DNA of 6,409 nucleotides from Bacteroidales bacterium UBA1204 (GCA_002310075.1 DBXU01000040.1:13486-19894), one strand, 5' to 3'; counted from the stretch's first letter, positions 1 to 6,409 are shown. Program-made: numbers and translations. The notes: generated by a model not told the origin, from the sequence alone.

Positions 1-11
1 CCGAACCAGTA

Positions 12-3000
12 TTACATCTTCACAACCCTACCCACCAGCACTTCGTTACCCTTGTGGATACGAAGGGTATAAATGCCGTTGCCAAGGTTGTCAATCTGAT
101 AAACATCACCATCAACCTTGATGCGATCCACCAACTTGCCGTCGGCAGCATAGACTTCGATCATCGTCATGCCGAGACACTCGATGGTCACCTTGTCGGA
201 AGTCGGGTTAGGATAAACGCTCATCTTACCGTCGTTCTCGCCCACACCTGCATAGTAGTCGGCGCAAACCTCTTCCGACACACTGGAAACACCCTTTTCG
301 AACACCGACTGCACAGCGTAGCAGTGTTGCATGTTGAGAGCCATCTCGGTGTCGTTATAGGTGGTTGCAGCGAGGTTTTCAGCGATCAGCTCTTCGTCGC
401 GGTAGAGGTTATAAGCAATGGCACCTTCAACCGCATCCCAGGCCGTTGCCATATGGCCTTCGATCACATCAGTGAAGCGGATTTCAGGAGCAATGTTGGA
501 AACCACAAAATCGAACTGCGCCGGAATGGCATCCCAACACTCCTCATAATAAGTAGGTATCACGACGAGGGTATAAGCTCCGTTTTCCAACTGGGTAGCG
601 TAGCTGTTTTCATACACCACATGCTCCTCTCCATTCAGCAACACTTTGTTTTGCGAGATATCCTCGCCTTCCCAGGTTATCGTCACCTCATTGCCATCGA
701 AAGCATAATCGAAACCAGCAACGGCAGGACAAATGCTAGGATTCATGCAAGTCGTTTCAGAAGCGCAGCCATACACCGAATGGACAATGACGCAAATCTC
801 ATTTTCGCCTGCCACAGCATCAAAAGCGAAAGCATTGTCGGTGGTTTGGTGAACCGTGCCGTTGCACCTCACTTCATAGTATTCCGCATCGGCGACTGGC
901 TCCCATGTAAACTGCAATTGTCCGTTCAGAGTCATACCTTCATATGAAACCTGCACGGCGGAAATGACACATACCTCAATGCTGGCGCCCAGCACATGGC
1001 AGCCTTCGGCAACTGGTTTCACCGTCACTGTGGTCAAGCCATCCTCAAACTCGGCGCCATAGGATGTCTCATCGACCGTGGCGGCCAAAACATCGTTGAG
1101 ATACACTTCATATTGGCTCACACCCTCCACAGCATCCCATGCCACGTCGACCTGATGGCCGTCACTGACATAATGCAAGTTTTCAACGGCGCCCACGATG
1201 CAGACATCCACATGCTTGTCTTTCTCACAACCGTCATACACTGCCTTCACGCACACATCATGTTCACCCACTGTAATGGTAAAAGCATAACTCAACTCAT
1301 TGGTCGTGGTCAACTGTTCGTTATCCATATAGACCTGGTATTCCACCAACCCGGTCGGGTCTTCTGGAGCTTCCCATGTGAGGGATAGCAGAAGATCGTC
1401 ATTCAAAGTGTAGTCTAAATTCCGCACTGCATCGCACATCGACACGTCCACTTCGACACAAACAAACTCGCTTTGGCAGCCATCGTAAGCGGCATAGACG
1501 CAATAATTGTATAAGCCTTCCGCGACGTTGGCATCGGTGAAGGTCAAACCCTCGACCAAATCAAGGAGTTCGGTGTCGCGATACACCTCATACCAAGCCG
1601 GTGTGCCGCTTTCGGGAGCGTCCCAAGCAAGGACGACATCGTTACCATCCAACTCGTAGGTCAAGTTGCGAATCGGCGCACAGAACTCGGGAGCGCCACT
1701 GCCACCGGCACAATTGATGGTGAAGGTCTGCGTGCCGCTAAAGCCACCGCTGTTTTGATAGATGACCGAGCCATCCTCATAGGTGATTTCGAAGCTGCAT
1801 TCCTCTGTCCAAGAACCGTTGTGCCAAGTCAGTGAGATGGTCGAATTGGAGGCCAACTCACGGGTGTAGGAAGCCGAGCTGCCGTTGTTAACCGTCATCT
1901 GCTCGGTGGGGGTACCATCGGAATAGACCACCGTGAGATAATTACCTTGCCAGCCGTCGCCATAAGAGTCGTGCAGTGAGAAAATGACATCACAAGCGTT
2001 CCTATAGTCGAAATTCAAAACGGTATGGCGGCCGTTGGCATCCACAAGATCCAAAGTAAATGGAATGGCAAAATCCTCTGGGGCGTTGGCATCGAGGACG
2101 ACATTGAAATCGGCATAGCCCATCAGTTCGGCGCCAATGGTGCTGAAGCTCTTCTGGTTCCCATTCAAGGTGACTAGTTCATAATCGGTTGACAAAGTGC
2201 CCATCACCGATTGGGCCAGTTCATTACCTGCATTGTCGACCATAATGCGCAAGTCGGCGGTCTCGCCAGGGTTGAGCAGGCCGTCACCATTGTCGTCATT
2301 GATGACTGCCACAGCCCCCTTTTGCAAGTCATAATCGAACACCACAACATTCGCGTTATAGGTTCCAGTCACCTCGCCACCAACAGAAATCTCATAGGAG
2401 AATTTGATCTTTTGCAGTGCCGTCACCTCATCGTCCACCGTAAAAGCAAAAGCGTCTTCCACAGTTTGGGTGGCATTGGCGGCAAAATTGGGGAATTGTA
2501 CTTGGTTGTCGGTGATGGTGACATGAGGATTGTCGGAGGTGAGCACCACCGACACATTGTTGACAGCAGCATCACTGACATTGTCCAAGGTAAGGCTCAT
2601 TGTGACCGACTCGCCCGGGTTGAGCTTGTGGTTGTTGTTGCCGGCAGGGTCGTTGATGGCAAAGCTGTTATATCTGATGGCACCCAATTGGATGGCTTCA
2701 ACAGCGGCCAACACGTTGACGCGACCAAAGCCCGTCACGTTGCTCTTGCCATCCGACAGCGGGACGGCCGTCTCTTCAAGGATACGGCAGACATCGGCAG
2801 GCGTCAAATTGTTGTCTTTACACAGCATCAATGCCATACATCCAGCCACGCAGGGCGTCGCCATAGAGGTGCCGCTCATATCGGTGTAGCCATTGTTGGT
2901 TGCAAAGTTCAACGAAATGATGTTGACGCCAGGAGCGCACACGTCGGGACGGATGAGGCCGATGCCCGGGTTGTAGGCATAGTCGCCAAATTCGGTATTC

Positions 3001-4151
3001 TGCCAAGTCACAGGACCATGTGAGGAGAAATTGGCAGCATTGTCATTATAGTCGACAGCACCGATGCAAACCGAGCAAGTCAAATCGCCGGGGTTCTCGC
3101 CCTGCACTTCGTCCATATAAGGGGGAGGGCAGCTGCCAGGCACACGCACATTGTTAGGAATAGGATATTGCCATGTTTGGTTGCCTTCATTGCCAGCTGC
3201 GATGGCCGCAACAATGCCTGCATCCAAAGCAGCCTCACAGGTATGACGCAACAGCGTACGGTCAGGAATCGATGAAGCGGGCAAGCCGAGCGACATGCTG
3301 AACAAGTCGCAGCCATGCTCCACGGCCCATTGGATGCCTTCGCTGATGCTTTGTGCGCCACCATTGCCAGTAGCATCCAAGCATTTGACGCACATCAGCG
3401 TGGCATCGGGAGCCATACCCGTCTGTCTGCCTGCCGTTCCGTCACCCAACACCGTTCCCGAACAATGGGAGCCATGGCCGTGGTCGTCCATTGGGTCATT
3501 GTCGTGGTTCTTCACATCGTAGCCATGGTTAGGGAACTCGGCACCGCCGTCCCAAAGGTGGTCGGCCACATCCACGTGGTTGTAGTTGACACCCGTATCG
3601 ATAACAGCCACCACAACGCCTTCACCTGTGTATCCCAAGTCCCACACCTGATCGGCGCCTACCTGGATAACATTCTGCGTGATCTCACGCGTAGCACCGA
3701 CAGGCCTTGACTCCTCCCCATCGGGAAGCCAGTTATACTCTTTGGCATAACCAATCATTTCGATGTCGTTGCGACGGGCCAAATCCATGATGGCTGCCTT
3801 TGTGGCATCAAAATACAAGGCATTGGCCATCCACAAGGTGGTAGGAGCCGACACCATGCCGTTGCGTTCCATCTCTGAAAGCGAACGCTTCAGGTCATAT
3901 TGTGATGTTGCAGCAAATTCCTTCAATTCGTTGACGACAAACTCGCGACGCTCGGCGCGCGTAACGAAATAATCGGCACGACGGTTAAGCTGCGTTCTGT
4001 CGTATCGTGAATTCATGATAACGATCACTTTGAGTTGTTCGTCATCGTTGCGACGGTTCATCTCTTCGCTCAAAAGCGGGTCGATGACAGCCTGGGCGTA
4101 ACCTGTCATGCAGCAAGCCGCCATCAGTAAAAGGGTAAATAGTTTTTTCAT
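12..4151 (-). CDS. Secreted S8 (subtilisin-like) serine peptidase with FN3-like repeats and T9SS type A sorting domain
   Basis: This is a complete 1379-residue exported protease. Residues 1-19 form a signal peptide (MKK, then a hydrophobic run, probable cleavage at YA|Q). Residues about 38-135 resemble a subtilase inhibitory propeptide. The S8 domain (about 165-490) has D185 in AVIDTG, H226 in HGHGSH, oxyanion Asn N321 in AAGNEG and S429 in SGTSMATP, so the triad is intact. Next come two beta-sandwich modules (about 493-604 and 605-715) with NPGE motifs, a DSYGDGW module (about 716-815), six FN3-like repeats (about 822-1297), and a sorting domain (about 1304-1379) starting SVYPNPTSDK and ending in GIYTLRI and GRVVKM. 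From family knowledge, such tails direct proteins through T9SS to the surface or medium. The inferred role is degradation of extracellular protein; the substrate is unknown. The start is supported by the signal peptide and by a -7 box 26 nt upstream. Cysteines are unusually many (13 in the catalytic domain). The gene appears monocistronic on its 5' side; its 3' context lies outside the window. Confidence 0.95.
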   Translation of the reverse strand: MKKLFTLLLMAACCMTGYAQAVIDPLLSEEMNRRNDDEQLKVIVIMNSRYDRTQLNRRADYFVTRAERREFVVNELKEFAATSQYDLKRSLSEMERNGMVSAPTTLWMANALYFDATKAAIMDLARRNDIEMIGYAKEYNWLPDGEESRPVGATREITQNVIQVGADQVWDLGYTGEGVVVAVIDTGVNYNHVDVADHLWDGGAEFPNHGYDVKNHDNDPMDDHGHGSHCSGTVLGDGTAGRQTGMAPDATLMCVKCLDATGNGGAQSISEGIQWAVEHGCDLFSMSLGLPASSIPDRTLLRHTCEAALDAGIVAAIAAGNEGNQTWQYPIPNNVRVPGSCPPPYMDEVQGENPGDLTCSVCIGAVDYNDNAANFSSHGPVTWQNTEFGDYAYNPGIGLIRPDVCAPGVNIISLNFATNNGYTDMSGTSMATPCVAGCMALMLCKDNNLTPADVCRILEETAVPLSDGKSNVTGFGRVNVLAAVEAIQLGAIRYNSFAINDPAGNNNHKLNPGESVTMSLTLDNVSDAAVNNVSVVLTSDNPHVTITDNQVQFPNFAANATQTVEDAFAFTVDDEVTALQKIKFSYEISVGGEVTGTYNANVVVFDYDLQKGAVAVINDDNGDGLLNPGETADLRIMVDNAGNELAQSVMGTLSTDYELVTLNGNQKSFSTIGAELMGYADFNVVLDANAPEDFAIPFTLDLVDANGRHTVLNFDYRNACDVIFSLHDSYGDGWQGNYLTVVYSDGTPTEQMTVNNGSSASYTRELASNSTISLTWHNGSWTEECSFEITYEDGSVIYQNSGGFSGTQTFTINCAGGSGAPEFCAPIRNLTYELDGNDVVLAWDAPESGTPAWYEVYRDTELLDLVEGLTFTDANVAEGLYNYCVYAAYDGCQSEFVCVEVDVSMCDAVRNLDYTLNDDLLLSLTWEAPEDPTGLVEYQVYMDNEQLTTTNELSYAFTITVGEHDVCVKAVYDGCEKDKHVDVCIVGAVENLHYVSDGHQVDVAWDAVEGVSQYEVYLNDVLAATVDETSYGAEFEDGLTTVTVKPVAEGCHVLGASIEVCVISAVQVSYEGMTLNGQLQFTWEPVADAEYYEVRCNGTVHQTTDNAFAFDAVAGENEICVIVHSVYGCASETTCMNPSICPAVAGFDYAFDGNEVTITWEGEDISQNKVLLNGEEHVVYENSYATQLENGAYTLVVIPTYYEECWDAIPAQFDFVVSNIAPEIRFTDVIEGHMATAWDAVEGAIAYNLYRDEELIAENLAATTYNDTEMALNMQHCYAVQSVFEKGVSSVSEEVCADYYAGVGENDGKMSVYPNPTSDKVTIECLGMTMIEVYAADGKLVDRIKVDGDVYQIDNLGNGIYTLRIHKGNEVLVGRVVKM
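261..1688 (-). repeat. Six degenerate fibronectin III-like protein repeats inside the S8 protease
   Basis: Residues about 822-1297 of the protease divide into six units of roughly 76-84 residues: 822-905, 906-984, 985-1063, 1064-1140, 1141-1217 and 1218-1297. Each has a core of the type NLxYxxxGxxVxxxWDA, then YEVYxDxExL, and most end near CVxAVYDGC. The Trp core is visible as LAWDAPE, LTWEAPE, VAWDAVE, FTWEPVA, ITWEGED and TAWDAVE. The units are diverged at the DNA level, so this is an old protein repeat rather than a recent tandem duplication. FN3-type repeats in secreted bacterial enzymes commonly act as spacers or binding modules; which applies here cannot be read from sequence. Unit boundaries are approximate. 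Confidence 0.8.
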
Positions 4152-4176
4152 GTTGAATAGAATTGATTTTAAAGGT

Positions 4177-4185
4177 GCAAAGTTA
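4177..4185 (-). promoter_or_regulatory. Bacteroidota -7 box for the S8 protease gene
   Basis: Read on the minus strand this is TAACTTTGC, an exact match to the Bacteroidota primary sigma factor -7 consensus TAnnTTTG. It ends about 26 nt before the protease ATG, giving an expected leader of roughly 20 nt. No clear TTTG -33 element lies 19-21 nt further upstream, so the promoter may be weak or helped by a regulator. The leader is AT-rich with no Shine-Dalgarno sequence, as is usual in this phylum. Confidence 0.65.
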
Positions 4186-4193
4186 TAAATGTT

Positions 4194-4226
4194 TTCGGTT
4201 TATCGTATCTTTTTATCGTATCTTTG
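4194..4226 (+). promoter_or_regulatory. Bacteroidota -33/-7 promoter for the M16 peptidase-methyltransferase operon
   Basis: TATCTTTG at 4219-4226 fits the -7 consensus TAnnTTTG exactly. TTCG at 4194-4197 is one mismatch from the -33 TTTG, and the 21-nt spacing is within the expected 19-21 nt. Only 18 nt separate the -7 box from the ATG at 4245, so the transcript should start very close to the gene, with a leader of about 10 nt and no room for a normal ribosome binding site. The box lies within a 13-bp tandem duplication. Confidence 0.7.
4199..4224. repeat. Perfect 13-bp tandem duplication in the divergent promoter region
   Basis: TTTATCGTATCTT occurs twice head to tail, at 4199-4211 and 4212-4224, with no mismatch. 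The second copy plus the following TG forms the plus-strand -7 box TATCTTTG. The first copy gives TATCTTTT at 4206-4213, a near-miss -7 box exactly 13 bp upstream. It may be a replication-slippage duplication of promoter DNA or a pair of direct-repeat operator sites spaced by a little more than one helical turn. Sequence alone cannot decide between them. Confidence 0.85.
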
Positions 4227-4244
4227 CAGCCCAATTCTACACTG

Positions 4245-5486
4245 ATGTTGGAAAACAAATACAATGAGGCTGTCCTACCCAACGGTATCCGGCTAATACA
4301 TAAAGAAAAACAAGGTGAAATCGCCCACCTCGTGCTGATGGTGGAGACTGGTACGCGAGATGAATTGGCGTCCGAGAACGGCCTTGCCCATTTCGTGGAG
4401 CACACCATCTTCAAAGGCACACAAAACCGCAAGGCCTACCATATCTTGAGTTGCCTCGATAACGTGGGCGGCGACCTCAACGCTTTCACCACCAAGGAGG
4501 AGACCTGCATCCAAGCCACCTTCCTCAAGCAACACTACAAACGCAGCCTCGATCTCTTCGCCGACATCGCCTTCCAGTCAACGTTCCCGGAGAACGAGCT
4601 GGCCAAGGAAAAGGAGGTCATCTTGGATGAAATCAATTCCTATTTGGACTCACCCTCCGATGAGATCTACGACCTCTTCGAAGAGATGGTCTTCAAAGGA
4701 CATCCGCTTTCACGCAACATACTGGGTACCAGCGAATTGGTAAAAGGATTCCATCGTCAGGACATCCTTGACTTCATGGCCCACAACTACAGCACCGACC
4801 AGATGATTCTGGCCAGCATCGGAGGCATCAGTTTCAAAGAGTTTGAACACCTGGCCATGAACTATTTCGGCAACCAGCCTGCACACCTCGTCAACAAAAA
4901 ACGCGAAGCCTTCAAAGGCTACAAGCCCGAAAGCCGCAACGACAAACGCAACAATCACTTGAGCCACTGCATCATTGGCAACATCGCCCCTGAGTTCAGC
5001 AGCCCTTTGCGCATGCCCATCGTGATGCTCAACAACGTATTGGGAGGCCCAGCCATGAGCTCGCGCCTCGGCTTGAACATCCGCGAAAAATACGGCTTCG
5101 CCTATAGTATCGAGTCGCAATACACCGCCTATTCCGACGTCGGCCTCATTAATGTTTACATGGGTGTCGACCCCGATTCCTTAGACAAGGCTATCGAATT
5201 AGTACACAAGGAACTGGACAAGCTTTGCACACAAAAACTAGGCACATTGCAACTCCATCATGCAAAGCAGCAACTCATCGGGCAAGTTGCCCTAAGCTAT
5301 GAAAGCGGCATGAACGAACTGTTGAGTGCAACGCGCTCGCTCATCATGGGCGAACCCATAGAATACATGGATGACATCATCCAGAAAGTGGAGGCCGTCA
5401 CTGCGAGCGACATCCTGGAAGTGGCCAACATGGTATTCGACAAGAAACAACTCAGCCAAATCGTTTTCAAAGGCACCGAAGAATGA
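4245..5486 (+). CDS. M16 family zinc metallopeptidase (pitrilysin/insulinase-like, MPP-type)
   Basis: This is a complete 413-residue member of the short M16B type, a usual length for the bacterial relatives of mitochondrial processing peptidase. The N-terminal half has the inverted zinc motif HFVEH (H49, E52, H53). The third ligand is probably E129 in LDEINSY, with the family's additional conserved glutamate at E122, seven residues earlier. The C-terminal half carries the SRLGLNIREKYGFAYS segment, with the conserved Arg/Tyr pair at R280 and Y287. No signal peptide or membrane segment is visible, so it should act in the cytoplasm. Family members cleave peptides or unfolded polypeptides in a closed chamber; the substrate here is unknown. 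ATG 4245 is preferred over the in-frame TTG at 4224, because that TTG lies inside the -7 box and family alignments normally begin near this point. The gene is first in an operon, and its stop overlaps the methyltransferase start. Confidence 0.93.
   Translation: MLENKYNEAVLPNGIRLIHKEKQGEIAHLVLMVETGTRDELASENGLAHFVEHTIFKGTQNRKAYHILSCLDNVGGDLNAFTTKEETCIQATFLKQHYKRSLDLFADIAFQSTFPENELAKEKEVILDEINSYLDSPSDEIYDLFEEMVFKGHPLSRNILGTSELVKGFHRQDILDFMAHNYSTDQMILASIGGISFKEFEHLAMNYFGNQPAHLVNKKREAFKGYKPESRNDKRNNHLSHCIIGNIAPEFSSPLRMPIVMLNNVLGGPAMSSRLGLNIREKYGFAYSIESQYTAYSDVGLINVYMGVDPDSLDKAIELVHKELDKLCTQKLGTLQLHHAKQQLIGQVALSYESGMNELLSATRSLIMGEPIEYMDDIIQKVEAVTASDILEVANMVFDKKQLSQIVFKGTEE
5483..5486 (+). other. 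ATGA stop/start overlap coupling the M16 peptidase and methyltransferase
   Basis: The four bases ATGA contain the methyltransferase ATG (5483-5485) and the M16 peptidase TGA (5484-5486). This arrangement commonly allows terminating ribosomes to restart on the next gene. It supports a single transcript from the promoter near 4219, since there is no room for a separate promoter between the genes. Confidence 0.85.
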
Positions 5487-6127
5487 CCCCAGATCCCTAT
5501 CGTTTGGAAGAATACATCGAAACTCACACCTCACAGCCCGATGCGGTGCTTCAAGAGTTGTATCGCCACACTTACCTGCATGAGATGAACCCACGTATGA
5601 TGTCGGGGCCGGTGCAAGGCAAGTTCCTGCAGTTCCTTTGCCAAATGCTGAAACCACAGCATGTGCTCGAGATCGGCACTTACACCGGTTATGCCGCCAT
5701 CTGCATGGCCCAGGGGCTGCCTGAAAGCGGGAAACTCATCACCATCGAAGCCAACATGGAATACGAGGAGACCATACGGCATTACCTCGCAAAAGCTGGG
5801 GTTGACGACAAAGTGGAACTACTCCTTGGTGATGCCAAAACAATCCTCCCTACTTTGGACACGACCTTCGACCTCGCCTTCATCGACGCCGATAAGGTGA
5901 GCTATCCCCTCTATTATGAGTTAGTCATGGAAAAGATGCGGCCGGGTGGATTCATTCTGGCCGACAACGTGCTATGGGATGGCAAGGTGCTTGACGCCAA
6001 CGCTAAGGAACACGACACGCAAGCCCTCATCGCCTTCAACGACAAGGTGATGAACGACCCGAAAGTGGAACAAGTGCTGCTGCCCATCCGTGACGGGCTG
6101 ATGATGGTCAGAGTCAATTCGTTTTGA
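5483..6127 (+). CDS. SAM-dependent O-methyltransferase, COMT/CCoAOMT-like family
   Basis: This complete 214-residue class I methyltransferase has the usual length for the bacterial family. SAM-binding motif I is [10 protein letters not shown] (61-70), and E89 in ITIEAN is the expected SAM ribose contact. GDA at 116-118 follows. The divalent-metal site of the family is present: D135 in FIDADK, and D161 with N162 in LADNVLW. All key residues are intact, so it is probably an active metal-dependent O-methyltransferase. Relatives methylate catechols or other small hydroxyl compounds, and one, Bacillus TrmR, methylates 5-hydroxyuridine in tRNA; the substrate here cannot be assigned. The ATG overlaps the upstream stop as ATGA, with a weak AAAGG at 5469-5473 as a possible ribosome binding site, which suggests translational coupling to the M16 peptidase. 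The 3' end overlaps purE by 14 bp on the opposite strand. Confidence 0.92.
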   Translation: MTPDPYRLEEYIETHTSQPDAVLQELYRHTYLHEMNPRMMSGPVQGKFLQFLCQMLKPQHVLEIGTYTGYAAICMAQGLPESGKLITIEANMEYEETIRHYLAKAGVDDKVELLLGDAKTILPTLDTTFDLAFIDADKVSYPLYYELVMEKMRPGGFILADNVLWDGKVLDANAKEHDTQALIAFNDKVMNDPKVEQVLLPIRDGLMMVRVNSF

Positions 6128-6153
6128 ATTGATATTTCACCTCTTTCAATTCA
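6114..6153. repeat. Nested AT-rich inverted repeats at the convergent gene ends
   Basis: TCAATTC (6114-6120) pairs with GAATTGA (6126-6132) across a 5-nt loop. A second perfect pair, TGAATTGA (6125-6132) with TCAATTCA (6146-6153), has a 13-nt loop. The two hairpins share the middle arm and so exclude each other. They span both stop codons. The stems are AT-rich and no U-run follows on either strand, so this is not a convincing intrinsic terminator. It could still be a weak bidirectional end signal, or a chance result of the stop-codon context. Confidence 0.4.
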
Positions 6154-6409
6154 GCATTCGCCTTGGTAATCTTATTCTTCAAGTTTTCCTTGTAATTTGC
6201 CACTTTGACGGCTATCTGGGCATCGCCCAAAGCCAATATCTCGGCAGCAAGGATGGCGGCATTGAGAGCACCGTTCACGCCTACCGTTGCAACTGGGATG
6301 CCAGGAGGCATCTGTATGATCGACAGCATAGCGTCCAGGCCATCGAGCATACCTTTCACAGGTACGCCTATGACAGGCAAGGTGGTGTTGGCGGCAATCA
6401 CGCCAGGCA
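6114..6409 (-). CDS. purE: N5-carboxyaminoimidazole ribonucleotide mutase PurE, C-terminal part (cut by the window end)
   Basis: The reading frame stays open to the right edge, so the N-terminal part lies beyond the window. About 97 full codons are visible before the TGA stop at 6114-6116. The visible start, [17 protein letters not shown], and the later [14 protein letters not shown] segment (6282-6323) are signature blocks of class I PurE, which converts N5-CAIR to CAIR in purine synthesis in the cytoplasm. The N-terminal nucleotide-binding and HxxAHR regions are not covered. A GTG at 6399-6401 is an internal codon, since the conserved PG residues precede it. The C-terminus is a lysine-rich helix-like tail (after about 6225), as in other PurE proteins. 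The last 14 bp overlap the methyltransferase gene in the opposite direction. Confidence 0.95.
   Translation of the reverse strand, partial: PGVIAANTTLPVIGVPVKGMLDGLDAMLSIIQMPPGIPVATVGVNGALNAAILAAEILALGDAQIAVKVANYKENLKNKITKANAELKEVKYQFKTN

Noticed and set aside
54..947. 297-codon open frame on the plus strand, antisense to the 3' part of the S8 protease gene
   Set aside because: It lies entirely within a gene with strong domain evidence, has no recognisable motif or promoter, and its His/Val/Ile-rich composition is what the complement of this coding frame would give.
2211..3023. 270-codon open frame on the plus strand, antisense to the S8 protease
   Set aside because: It overlaps the catalytic and beta-sandwich coding region on the other strand and shows no family motif. 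It is best read as a coding shadow.
4110..4151. Lipoprotein signal (lipobox) at C13 or C14 of the S8 protease
   Set aside because: MAAC is only a partial match, with Met at -3. The hydrophobic run continues past it to a good YA|Q signal peptidase I site, and T9SS cargo normally uses signal peptidase I.
4224..4244. Upstream TTG start extending the M16 peptidase by seven residues
   Set aside because: The TTG overlaps the -7 promoter box, so the transcript should start after it. The ATG at 4245 fits both the promoter and the family start.
4709..5120. 136-codon open frame on the minus strand, antisense to the M16 peptidase
   Set aside because: It sits inside the well-supported M16 gene and has no recognisable domain or promoter.
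6125..6153. Intrinsic terminator between the methyltransferase and purE genes
   Set aside because: The stem is AT-rich, the loop is long, and no U-run follows on either strand. It also lies within purE coding sequence.
1..6409. tRNA or rRNA genes, CRISPR arrays, insertion sequences, phage genes or toxin-antitoxin pairs
   Set aside because: Nearly all of the window is accounted for by four genes. The only non-coding stretch of note is 93 bp and holds promoters, and no such elements were recognised.

Overview
The window looks like ordinary chromosomal DNA from a Bacteroidota, most likely Bacteroidales (gut, oral or rumen type). Three things point there: the large secreted protease ends in a type IX secretion (T9SS) C-terminal sorting domain, both divergent promoters carry the phylum-specific -7 box TAnnTTTG, and genes start without a strong Shine-Dalgarno sequence. 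Base composition is roughly half GC by eye, and no abrupt shift suggests recent transfer.

Layout. Positions 12-4151 (minus strand) hold one complete 1379-residue gene for an exported subtilisin-like (S8) serine protease. It has a signal peptide, propeptide, intact Asp/His/Ser triad, two Bacteroidota-type beta-sandwich modules, a DSYGDGW module, about six cysteine-bearing fibronectin III-like repeats and a T9SS type A tail. Positions 4152-4244 are a 93-bp divergent intergenic region with a -7 box on each strand and a perfect 13-bp tandem duplication; the second copy of this supplies most of the plus-strand -7 box. Positions 4245-5486 (plus) encode a complete M16 zinc peptidase with HxxEH. Its stop overlaps by 4 nt (ATGA) the start of a complete COMT-type SAM-dependent O-methyltransferase at 5483-6127. 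The window ends with the C-terminal part of purE on the minus strand (6114-6409, cut by the window edge), whose 3' end overlaps the methyltransferase by 14 bp tail to tail.

How they fit together. The M16 peptidase and methyltransferase are one transcription unit with probable translational coupling. The protease is transcribed away from them as its own unit. purE belongs to a purine biosynthesis unit running in from the right. I see no RNA gene, mobile element, CRISPR array or phage gene, and no clearly new system. The points most worth a second look are the cysteine pattern of the protease, the duplicated promoter segment, and the overlapping convergent gene ends with their nested AT-rich inverted repeats.
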